Positions 23,311-30,168 of a stretch of DNA of 33,676 nucleotides are shown here, one piece after another; positions within the stretch are counted from its first letter, which is position 1; each line of letters opens with the position of its first letter. Source of the DNA: a bacterium (lineage in GTDB: Bacteria; Planctomycetota; Planctomycetia; Gemmatales; Gemmataceae); contig JAFKFQ010000201.1 of NCBI GenBank assembly GCA_017308215.1, positions 11,322 to 44,997 of the forward strand, in the 5' to 3' direction. The notes beneath the pieces were generated by a model that did no database searches, was not told the origin of the DNA, and worked only from the letters and a program-made list of their open reading frames with translations. The translations under genes were made by a program, and so were the position numbers.

Positions 23311-25152
23311 TCAGGCGGTCGCCCGCAACGCGAGCGCGAGTCGGACGGCCCCTTCGGCGGGCTCGCGGACGACGGCAACGGGCTCGGGCGTGAGGCCGCG
23401 GTCGGCGAGTGCCGTCAGGAAGCGGGCGCAGTAGTCGGCGCGGGATTCGAACAGCCCGCCGGCCAGCGCCACCGGGAACGACCGGCCGTAGCCGAGTTTC
23501 TGTGCGGCGGCGGCGGCGGCGGACGCGAGTTCGGCGGCAGCGGCGGACGCGATCTCGGCGGCCACCGGGCAGGCGTCGGCGGCGTCGAGGACGAGCGGGG
23601 CGAGCGCCGCGAGGGCGGGGCGGTCGCAGCCGCGGTAGACGACCCCGACGAGTTCCTCGGGCCGTTCGAGGCCGAACGCGGCGAGCAGCTTGTCCGTGAG
23701 GACGGTGCCCGGGCCGCGGCCGTCGGCGGCGCGGGCGGCGGCGCGGAGGCCGGCGAGGGCGACGGCGTACCCGCTCCCCTCGTCGCCGAGCAGGTAGCCC
23801 CAGCCGCCGGAGCGGGCGGTGCGGCCGTCCGCGGCGCGGGCGTAGGCCATCGAGCCGGTGCCCGCCACGACCGCCACGCCCCAGCCGTCGGGCGTGCCGG
23901 CGGCCAGCAACAGCGCGGCGTCCTCGATCACGTCCACGGCGGGGGCCAGGTGGGCCTTCGCCGCCCAGCCGTGGATGACCTCACGGTCCTCGGGGCGGCC
24001 GGCGCCCGCGAGGCCGAGCACCGCCGCCCGCACCGGCTTCCGCGGCCGGCCGGACGACGCGAACGCGGCGTCGGCGGCGGCCTCGAGCGCCGCCAGCGCC
24101 GCCGGCGTGCCGACCGCCTGCCGGTTGCTCGGCCCGGCCTCGCCGCGGCCCAGCACCTTCCAGCCGGCGCCGTTGCGGACTGCCAGCAGCGCCACCGTCC
24201 GCGTGCCACCGCCGTCGAACCCGAGGACCAGCTCCTCGTGCGCCTTGTGGTGGCCGTTGGTGCCGTTCATCCCGACGGCGGCGCGGACCCGGCCGCTGGC
24301 GTCGATCAGCCGTTTCCGCGCCAGGTCCGGCTCCACGCCGGCGAGCTGCGCCACCAGCGCCGTTTTCAGCTCACCGTTGCAGCGCTTCAGCAGTTCGTCG
24401 GCGGCGTCGCGGTCGAGGCCGGTCGCCTCGCGGACGATGCGGTTGGTGCGGTAGCGGAGCTTTTCGTTCGTCGCCCGCAGGTCCACCATCAGGTTGCCGA
24501 ACGTCTTCCCGAGCCGCACCATCGCGCCCGTGCTGATCATGTTCAGCACCAGCTTCGTCGCCGTGCCGGACTTCAACCGCGTGCTGCCGCTGAGCACCTC
24601 CGGGCCGACGACCGGGGTGATGGCGAGGTCGACCTTCGGGATGAGTTCCGAGTCGGGGTTGCACGACAGGCCGACGGTGAACGCGCCGAGCCGGCGGGCG
24701 TGTTCGACGGCGCCGAGCACGTACGGCGTGCGGCCGCTGGTGGCGATGCCGACCACCACGTCGTTCGCCGACAGGTTGATCGCCGCGAGCGCGGCGGCAC
24801 CGGTCTCGGGGTGGTCTTCCGCACCCTCGACGGCCTTCGTGAGGGCGGTCGGGCCGCCGGCGATGACGCCGACGACGAGCCCGGGCGGGGCGTTGAACGT
24901 GGGCGGGCACTCGCTGGCGTCGAGGACGCCGAGCCGGCCGGACGTGCCGGCGCCGATGTAGACGAGCCGCCCGCCGGCCCGCATCCGCTCGGCGGTCACC
25001 TCGACCACCCGGGCGATGGCCGCGGCCTGCGACTCGACGGCCGGCGCCACCCTCCCGTCCTCGGCCGCCATGAGCCGCACGAACTGGTAGGCGGAGAGTT
25101 CGTCGAGCCCCGCCGAAGCGGGGTTCCGGGCTTCGGTCTGAAGGTGGTCCAT
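23311..25152 (-). CDS. murQ: MurQ etherase fused to BadF-type N-acetylhexosamine kinase
   Basis: The 613-residue protein joins two enzymes. Residues 1-300 are MurQ, which removes lactate from MurNAc 6-phosphate to give GlcNAc 6-phosphate. The SIS domain shows VYIGAGTSGRLGVLDASECP, the catalytic Glu 81, a second acidic pair E112-D113 in EGAEDHP, and STRLKSGTATKLVLNMISTG. After a short linker (NGTNGHHKAHE, 297-306) residues 307-613 form a BcrAD/BadFG-fold kinase with phosphate loop LGFDGGGTRT, VAGTGSMAYA and GWGYLLGDEGSGY, as in GlcNAc/MurNAc kinases. The fusion would phosphorylate the imported sugar and then cleave its ether. ATG 25152 is chosen as the start of the MurQ homology; no good ribosome site is seen. 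The symporter is upstream, the glycosidase downstream. Confidence 0.92.
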   Translation of the reverse strand: MDHLQTEARNPASAGLDELSAYQFVRLMAAEDGRVAPAVESQAAAIARVVEVTAERMRAGGRLVYIGAGTSGRLGVLDASECPPTFNAPPGLVVGVIAGGPTALTKAVEGAEDHPETGAAALAAINLSANDVVVGIATSGRTPYVLGAVEHARRLGAFTVGLSCNPDSELIPKVDLAITPVVGPEVLSGSTRLKSGTATKLVLNMISTGAMVRLGKTFGNLMVDLRATNEKLRYRTNRIVREATGLDRDAADELLKRCNGELKTALVAQLAGVEPDLARKRLIDASGRVRAAVGMNGTNGHHKAHEELVLGFDGGGTRTVALLAVRNGAGWKVLGRGEAGPSNRQAVGTPAALAALEAAADAAFASSGRPRKPVRAAVLGLAGAGRPEDREVIHGWAAKAHLAPAVDVIEDAALLLAAGTPDGWGVAVVAGTGSMAYARAADGRTARSGGWGYLLGDEGSGYAVALAGLRAAARAADGRGPGTVLTDKLLAAFGLERPEELVGVVYRGCDRPALAALAPLVLDAADACPVAAEIASAAAAELASAAAAAAQKLGYGRSFPVALAGGLFESRADYCARFLTALADRGLTPEPVAVVREPAEGAVRLALALRATA

Positions 25153-25251
25153 AAGCGAAGGGGGGTTGGGCAAGCCTTTCCCCCCGCATGTTAGTGTCCT
25201 GGTGCGAATGCTGCCACAACTAAGCAACCGACGTGCCGCCTCGTACCGGCG

Positions 25252-25279
25252 GTAGCCGCGGGCTTGAGCCCGCGGCTAC
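25252..25279 (-). terminator. Palindrome overlapping the symporter stop codon
   Basis: GTAGCCGCGGGCT (25252-25264) and AGCCCGCGGCTAC (25267-25279) are exact complements around a TG centre. The symporter TAG stop is read from 25276-25278, so the hairpin begins within the stop codon. With no T-run it could be a partial terminator or mRNA-stabilising stem between symporter and murQ, or a copy of a small palindromic repeat. Confidence 0.45.
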
Positions 25280-26793
25280 TCCGATTTTGCCAGTTGCGGC
25301 CACAGTCGATCCACTACTAACGCCACTAACACGGTTGTACCCGCACCGAGCGGGGCGAACCACGGCCACGCCAGCACCGGCGCCGGCGGCTCGGCCAGCA
25401 CCGGGGCGACCGACGGCAGCCACGCCGCCAGCACCGCCGCGAACCCGCACACCATGCCGACCAGCGCCGGCCCCGACCGCGGCGGGCGTTTCAGGCTCCC
25501 CAGCAGGAACAGCCCCAGGAGCAGCCCCGTCGTGAACCCGGCGACCGCCAGCACGCGCTCGACGACGCTCTTGTCTTCGTTCAGTCGGTACGCCGCGAAC
25601 GCCACGCCCATCTGCGCCACGCCCCACCCCGCCGTCATCACGCGGGACAGGAGCACGTACCACCCCTCGGAGTGGTGCGGCCGCAGCGGGCGGTAGAAGT
25701 CCGTCACCACCGCGTTCGCCGAGCTGTTGAGCGACGACGACAGCGTGCTCATCGCCGCCGCAAGCACCGCCGCCACCAGCACCCCGGCCACGCCCGTCGG
25801 CAGCCGCGACACGATGAACAGCCCGAACACCTCGTCCGGCTTCCTCCCGACCGCCTCGTCGAACAGCCCGGCCTGCATCAGCACGAACATGCCGACGCCG
25901 ACCAGTAGAAACAGCAGGAACTGCACCAGCACGGTGAACCCGCTGAGCACGAGCGCCAGCCGCGCCTGCCCCAGCGAACGGGCGCACAGGTAGCGCTGTA
26001 CCATCAGCTGGTCGGCCCCGTGGCTGGCCATCGAGAACACCGCCCCGCCGATCACCCCCGCCCAGATGTTGAACGCCACCGTCGCGTCGAATGCCGGCTC
26101 GATCAACTTGAACTTGCCCGCGGCGTCGCCGGCGCTCAGGAACTGGTCCCACCCGCCCGGCAGCAGCCGCAGCACGAAGACGCCGGCCAGCGCCGCCCCT
26201 GCCACCTTAATCACGAATTGAATCAGATCGGTCCAGATGACCGCCTTCATTCCGCCGAGGTACGTGTAGACGATCGTCACCGCGCCGACCGTCACGATCG
26301 CCGGCCCCACGCCCCACTCGACGCCGACGAACCGCCCCAGGTCCACGTACTGCAGCAGGAGCGCCGTGAGGAACAGCCGGAGCCCGTCGGCGACGGTGCG
26401 GGTCAGCAGGAACAGCCCGCTGGCAACCCGCTGCACGCCGGGGCCGAACCGCTTCCGCAGCACCTCGTAGGCGCTGAACAGGTCGCCGCTCATGTACTGC
26501 GGCAGCAGCACCCACGCCACCAGCACCCGGCCGACGACGTACCCGAACGCCAGTTGGAGGAACGTGAGATTCCCGCCGTCCGGCTTGAACCCGAGGCCGG
26601 GGACGCTCAGAAAGGTGACGGCGCTCGTCTCGGTGGCGACAATCGAGATCAGCACCATGAACCAGCCGACGTTCCGGTCGCCGACGAAGTAGGTGCGGAG
26701 GTCGCGCTGCGACCGGGTGAACCAGACGCCGAACAGCGTCATACCGACGAGGTACGCGGCGACGACGGCGAGGTCGGGCGGGGCGAGGGTCAT
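25276..26793 (-). CDS. Sodium:solute symporter (SSS family)
   Basis: The 505-residue protein has about 13 hydrophobic segments and the SSS signatures DLAVVAAYLVGMTLFGVWF, an early ATETSAVTFLSVPG sodium-site region, GGMKAVIWTDLIQF and a later AAVLAAAMSTLSSSLNSSAN. It would import a sugar or similar solute with Na+. It is the first gene of a minus-strand set with MurQ-kinase 123 bp downstream and GHL10 after that, so MurNAc, GlcNAc or an anhydro-sugar is the likely cargo by context; some SSS members carry sialic acid or other amino sugars. It diverges from the YciI-like gene across 176 bp that must contain both promoters; I see no clear boxes there. Confidence 0.87.
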   Translation of the reverse strand: MTLAPPDLAVVAAYLVGMTLFGVWFTRSQRDLRTYFVGDRNVGWFMVLISIVATETSAVTFLSVPGLGFKPDGGNLTFLQLAFGYVVGRVLVAWVLLPQYMSGDLFSAYEVLRKRFGPGVQRVASGLFLLTRTVADGLRLFLTALLLQYVDLGRFVGVEWGVGPAIVTVGAVTIVYTYLGGMKAVIWTDLIQFVIKVAGAALAGVFVLRLLPGGWDQFLSAGDAAGKFKLIEPAFDATVAFNIWAGVIGGAVFSMASHGADQLMVQRYLCARSLGQARLALVLSGFTVLVQFLLFLLVGVGMFVLMQAGLFDEAVGRKPDEVFGLFIVSRLPTGVAGVLVAAVLAAAMSTLSSSLNSSANAVVTDFYRPLRPHHSEGWYVLLSRVMTAGWGVAQMGVAFAAYRLNEDKSVVERVLAVAGFTTGLLLGLFLLGSLKRPPRSGPALVGMVCGFAAVLAAWLPSVAPVLAEPPAPVLAWPWFAPLGAGTTVLVALVVDRLWPQLAKSE

Positions 26794-26969
26794 GGCCGGT
26801 TCCGGTGGGGTCGGGCCGGGGAAGGCAAATCACGGGCCGAGCCGGCGGGCGGTGTCGTTCGATTCGGGATCTGTGTGTCCGACGACCCACACCCAGGTCG
26901 CCGATACGACCGACCGGGAAACGCGAATCTTGGCCCGACCGACGCGGGCCACGTCTGGAGGGTGTGCCG

Positions 26970-27284
26970 ATGCACTATCTGCTGTTTTACGAAGTGGTTG
27001 CGGACTACGCCGAGCGGCGGGCGGCGCTGCGGGCGGAGCACCTAGCGCTGGCGCGGGCGGCGTACGCCCGCGGCGAGTTGGTACTGGGCGGCGCGCTCGC
27101 CGACCCGATCGACGGCGCCGTGCTGCTGTTCACCGGCGACTCACCGGCGGCCGCGGAGGCGTTCGCCCGCGCCGACCCCTACGTGCGGAACGGCCTCGTG
27201 ACGTCGTGGCGCGTCCGCACCTGGACGACCGTCGTCGGCGACGGCGCGGCGGTGCAGCTGCCCTCGGTCGGGCGAGAGGCTTGA
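26970..27284 (+). CDS. YciI-like protein
   Basis: The 104-residue product is a YCII-type ferredoxin-like domain: MHYLLFYEVVADYAERRAAL, RAEHLALARAAYARGELVLG, then FTGDSPAAAEAFARADPYV and VRTWTTVVG. The conserved His in EHL and Asp in RADPY mark the family, whose catalytic role is mostly unknown. GGAGG lies eight bases before ATG 26970, a strong start. It is a single cytoplasmic gene between the salvage operon and DUF1559 gene 2. Confidence 0.85.
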   Translation: MHYLLFYEVVADYAERRAALRAEHLALARAAYARGELVLGGALADPIDGAVLLFTGDSPAAAEAFARADPYVRNGLVTSWRVRTWTTVVGDGAAVQLPSVGREA

Positions 27285-27321
27285 ATCACCCGTGAAAGTA
27301 TGCGTATGAGGGGATTATGAC

Positions 27322-27350
27322 TTGAACGGGGCGGCCGGATCGGGGATACT
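27322..27350 (+). promoter_or_regulatory. Candidate sigma-70-type promoter of DUF1559 gene 2
   Basis: TTGAAC (27322-27327) and GATACT (27345-27350) are separated by 17 bases; each box matches four of six consensus positions. Transcription would begin near 27357, about 50 bases before ATG 27408. A GGCAC (-24-like) follows at 27352, but its -12 partner lacks GC, so a sigma-54 reading is less likely here. Confidence 0.4.
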
Positions 27351-27407
27351 CGGCACAATTGTGGTTTCTCCATCCATTTCCCGTCCGTGTCCTCAGGATC
27401 TCTCCCT

Positions 27408-28391
27408 ATGTCCCGACACACTGACCGACGCGCCGCGTTCACGCTGATCGAGCTGTTGGTTGTCATCGCCATCATCGCCATCCTCATCGGGCTGCTACTG
27501 CCGGCCGTGCAGAAGGTCCGCGAGGCCGCCGCCCGCGCCAAGTGCAGCAACAACCTCAAGCAGCTCGGGATCGGGCTGCACGCGTTCCACGACACCCGCG
27601 GCCAGCTCCCGGCCGGGGGCGAGGGCTCGCCGACCGGCGGGCACGGGATCTCGTGGCTGGGGTACATCCTCCCGTTCATCGAGCAGGGGCCGCTGCACTC
27701 CAAGTTGGACTTCAAGGGCGGGACGGGCGACCAGGTCCACACCGGGATCTTCTACCTGAACGTGATCAACGGCGGCGCCTGCAACGGGGCGCAGATCCCG
27801 GTTTTCGTCTGCCCGTCGAACACGTTCGACAACAACATGGCGACCGGGGCGACGTGCCCGCAGGGGGTGCAGCGGCCGACCTACGTCGGCATCGCCGGGG
27901 GCGTCGGGCACCAGACGGCGACCGACTACGGCGCCAACCAGCAGCACGCCCCGTCCGGCATCGTCTCCAAGGGCGGGGTGCTCGCACTCATGCCGACCGG
28001 GCAGGCCCGGAAGCTGACGAGCATCACCGACGGCACGTCGAACACCCTGCTGGTGAGCGAGCAGAGCGACTGGTGCAAGAACTCGAGCGGGCAGAAACTG
28101 GACGGCCGCAGCGACCACGGACACACGTTCCTGATGGGCGGGATCGAGGGTGACCGCCGGACCTGGAACGTGACCACCATCCGGTACGCGATCAACAACC
28201 GGACGTGGGAGAACGTCGGGGTCGGCGACCAGTTCTACGGCCAGAACAAGCCCCTGGTGTCGCCCCACACCGGTGGGGTGAACTCGCTGCTCGGCGACGG
28301 GTCGGTCCGGTTCCTCCGGGACTCGGTCGACCTGCCGACGCTCCTCAACCTCGCCAACCGGGACGACGGGAACGTCCTCGGCAATTTCTGA
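27408..28391 (+). CDS. DUF1559 pseudopilin-like protein 2
   Basis: The 327-residue protein starts [20 protein letters not shown]. The prepilin-type cut would be between Ala and Phe, with Ala where Gly is usual at -1. The DUF1559 block [20 protein letters not shown] follows, then a secreted domain with FVCPSNTFDNN, ITDGTSNTLLVSE and the terminal [20 protein letters not shown]. The ATG at 27408 has AGGA nine bases upstream; a GTG 21 bases earlier is less likely. A perfect 26-bp palindrome follows the stop, then the lipoprotein gene at 28463. Role as in DUF1559 protein 1: probable cell-surface or pseudopilus component, function unknown. Confidence 0.9.
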   Translation: MSRHTDRRAAFTLIELLVVIAIIAILIGLLLPAVQKVREAAARAKCSNNLKQLGIGLHAFHDTRGQLPAGGEGSPTGGHGISWLGYILPFIEQGPLHSKLDFKGGTGDQVHTGIFYLNVINGGACNGAQIPVFVCPSNTFDNNMATGATCPQGVQRPTYVGIAGGVGHQTATDYGANQQHAPSGIVSKGGVLALMPTGQARKLTSITDGTSNTLLVSEQSDWCKNSSGQKLDGRSDHGHTFLMGGIEGDRRTWNVTTIRYAINNRTWENVGVGDQFYGQNKPLVSPHTGGVNSLLGDGSVRFLRDSVDLPTLLNLANRDDGNVLGNF

Positions 28392-28400
28392 TCCCCCGCC

Positions 28401-28426
28401 GCGGGCCGCCCGGCCGGGCGGCCCGC
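28401..28426 (+). terminator. Palindromic hairpin after DUF1559 gene 2
   Basis: A perfect 26-bp palindrome with arms GCGGGCCGCCCGG and CCGGGCGGCCCGC starts ten bases after the stop codon. It forms a GC stem but has no T-tail. It may be a Rho-type or attenuating terminator before the lipoprotein gene 36 bp further on. Confidence 0.5.
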
Positions 28427-28462
28427 CGTCTTCAACCACTCTCCAAATCTTTCCCGGACGCC

Positions 28463-28903
28463 ATGAATCGGACACGCTCGCTGGCACTGCTCGGCCTCGT
28501 CCTCGCCGCCGGGTGCGGCCCGAAGGAAATCCCCCGCGGCCCCGTCCGGGGCCGCGTCACCCTGAACAACCAGCCGGTGGCCGGGGCGACCATCGTCTTC
28601 GAGAGCAAGGCGCTCGGCGTGGCCCAGACGGCCACCCTCGACGCCGACGGGCGGTACGAGTTCGCGTCCTACGGGGCGAGCGGGCTCCCGGCGGGGTCGT
28701 ACAAGGTGTCGGTCAGCGCCGGGCGGTTCATGCAGCCCGGCGAGGAGATCCCGCTGGTGGCCCCGAAGGCGAAGTCGGCCACCCCGGAGCCGAAGAAAAC
28801 GGTTGCGATCCCCGACAAGTACGCCAAGGCCGAGACGAGCGGGCTGACCGCCGACGTTAAGGCCGGTGACAACTCCTCGTTCGACTTCGACCTGAAACCG
28901 TAG
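28463..28903 (+). CDS. Lipoprotein with carboxypeptidase-regulatory-like domain
   Basis: The 146-residue product has a lipoprotein signal (MNRTRSLALLGLVLAAGC, Cys 18) and a CarboxypepD_reg/transthyretin-like beta fold: VRGRVTLNNQPVAGATIVFE, LDADGRYEFASYG and LPAGSYKVSVSAG. Such domains are common in planctomycete lipoproteins encoded beside DUF1559 genes and may bind or present other surface proteins. It lies 71 bp after DUF1559 gene 2, on the same strand and across a hairpin. It resembles the lipoprotein at 31830 in layout and size, which is paired with DUF1559 gene 3. Confidence 0.85.
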   Translation: MNRTRSLALLGLVLAAGCGPKEIPRGPVRGRVTLNNQPVAGATIVFESKALGVAQTATLDADGRYEFASYGASGLPAGSYKVSVSAGRFMQPGEEIPLVAPKAKSATPEPKKTVAIPDKYAKAETSGLTADVKAGDNSSFDFDLKP

Positions 28904-28986
28904 GGCTGCGGGCACCCGCACACCGGTCCGGCGCCGGCCCGAAGTGACCCGGCGCGTGGTGCGTTGGTGTGATCGGTCTCGCCCCA

Positions 28987-29052
28987 CAGGGCGCGCACGA
29001 CGGCGCGAGTCAATCGCCCACGGGGTTGACTCGCGCCGTCGTGCGCGCCCTG
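28987..29052. repeat. Perfect 27-bp-arm hairpin
   Basis: Arms 28987-29013 and 29026-29052 are exact reverse complements with a 12-base loop; each arm carries GCGCACGACGGCGCGAGTC or its complement. It lies in the 294-bp gap between two lipoprotein genes, 84 bp after the first. The design (27-bp exact arms, 11-12 base loop) is the same as at 13320-13384, though the sequence is different. The rest of the gap to 29197 shows no gene or clear promoter. Confidence 0.75.
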
Positions 29053-29197
29053 ATCGGTCGATTGAACAGAAGGCCAACGCCACCAAACGGCTTGCCAAGA
29101 CCAACGGAGGAAAAGACCGCTCTGTGACATTCGAGGGGCGAGCAGGGCGGGCGGATAGACTGGTCCTCCGCACCTCTCCTGCTCTACAAACACTTCC

Positions 29198-29833
29198 ATG
29201 ACCTACCGCCTGAGTCTCGTACTGTCGGCCGCCCTGGTCGCGGGGTGCCGGAAGCCGCCCCCGCAACCGGCCGACCCGCCCGCACCGGCGCCGACCCCCG
29301 CCCCGCCGCCGGCACACAGCGGCGCCGACCGGCCGACCGAGGCGGGCAAGTCGGCGGGGAACGTGGACGGGCCGGGCTACCCCGACCGCCTCCCCGCCCC
29401 GGCCGCCAAGGCGGTCCGCGGCGACCTGGAGATCTGGGTCGAGGGGGCGGGGCGCTACGGGGGCGACGACTTCGTGGTCGCCGTCTCGGTCAAGGCCCGC
29501 ACGCCCGGGGTACCGCTGGCGTTCACGTCGTGGGGCGACACGGGGAAGGTGACCCTCACGGACGGCGCGGGGCGGACCTACGCCCGCCGCCCGCTCCTCC
29601 CGCTCCAGGACGACGCCCTCCGCGACTGGACGGAGAAGCGGACGGACACCAAGGCCGCGTACGGCACCGGCCCCGTCACCCACGACCGGGCGCGGCTGAC
29701 GTTCGTGGCCTTCGACCCGGCGGCGTTCGGAGCGGGCCACCTCGACCTGGACCTCGACGGTGGGTCGATCGGCGACATCACGCCGATCCTCTTCCGCATC
29801 CCGAAAGAGGTGTGGGAGAGCAACAAGAAGTGA
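29198..29833 (+). CDS. Proline-rich lipoprotein
   Basis: The 211-residue product has a lipoprotein signal (MTYRLSLVLSAALVAGC, Cys 17), a Pro/Ala-rich spacer (residues 19-45) and a beta-rich domain (ADLEIW-like GDLEIWVEGAGRYGGDDFVV, FTSWGDTGKVTLTDGAG, RLTFVAFDPAAF). This looks like an extracellular domain on a stalk. I do not recognise a family. The ATG at 29198 is the natural start of the signal peptide; no strong ribosome site is seen. It is followed by a small palindrome and a convergent 58-residue gene. Confidence 0.75.
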   Translation: MTYRLSLVLSAALVAGCRKPPPQPADPPAPAPTPAPPPAHSGADRPTEAGKSAGNVDGPGYPDRLPAPAAKAVRGDLEIWVEGAGRYGGDDFVVAVSVKARTPGVPLAFTSWGDTGKVTLTDGAGRTYARRPLLPLQDDALRDWTEKRTDTKAAYGTGPVTHDRARLTFVAFDPAAFGAGHLDLDLDGGSIGDITPILFRIPKEVWESNKK

Positions 29834-29859
29834 GTCGCTGCCCGCGAGTTCCATCGGGC

Positions 29860-29885
29860 GACCGGCCGGCGTGAGCCGGCCGGTC
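29860..29885. repeat. Dispersed hairpin repeat core, copy 4
   Basis: GACCGGCCGGC (29860-29870) and GCCGGCCGGTC (29875-29885) pair exactly around loop GTGA, giving the GCCGGCGTGAGCCGGC core shared with the elements at 1-231, 7781-8038 and 9452-9570. It lies between the convergent lipoprotein (29833) and small membrane protein (29895) stops, so it could also serve as a two-way terminator. Confidence 0.5.
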
Positions 29886-29894
29886 GTTGCCCGG

Positions 29895-30071
29895 TCACCC
29901 GCCGGCGGGGAAGTAGGTGCGGCTGACCCACAGGAGCAGCCCGAGCAGCACGGCGCCGAGGGTCAGGCTGCCGCCGATCAGCCACTTCTCGGCGGGGAGT
30001 AGCGGCTCGGCCTCGACGCGGGCCAGCTCGCGGGCGGTCTCGGCGTCGGTCGGGCGGGTGGGCTCGTCCAT
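29895..30071 (-). CDS. 58-residue single-span membrane protein
   Basis: The ATG at 30071 opens a 58-codon frame. The product is an acidic N-terminal helix (MDEPTRPTDAETARELARVE) ending LLPAEKW, one transmembrane helix (about 31-50, LIGGSLTLGAVLLGLLLWVS) and a short tail RTYFPAGG. The amphipathic-then-membrane layout and sensible residue use support a real gene, but there is no obvious ribosome site. It lies just downstream of the YeiH-type transporter on the same strand, past a hairpin, and might be an accessory subunit. The function is unknown. Confidence 0.55.
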   Translation of the reverse strand: MDEPTRPTDAETARELARVEAEPLLPAEKWLIGGSLTLGAVLLGLLLWVSRTYFPAGG

Positions 30072-30118
30072 CGAAACGTACCGTGTTAGGAATGCGGGCA
30101 GAGTGACACCGCCGTGCC

Positions 30119-30143
30119 CCGCCCCGGGTGGAACCCGGGGCGG
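30119..30143 (-). terminator. Hairpin after YeiH-type transporter gene
   Basis: CCGCCCCGGGT (30119-30129) and ACCCGGGGCGG (30133-30143) form an 11-bp exact stem with a 3-base loop, 25 bases past the transporter stop (read leftward). No T-run follows. It may end or attenuate the transporter transcript before the 58-residue gene. Confidence 0.45.
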
Positions 30144-30168
30144 CGTCGGCGTGGCGCGGGCGAGTCTG

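Noticed and set aside
27352..27367. Sigma-54 site upstream of DUF1559 gene 2
   Set aside because: GGCAC fits -24, but the -12 element has GT rather than GC; a TTGAAC/GATACT pair at 17-bp spacing is the better candidate.
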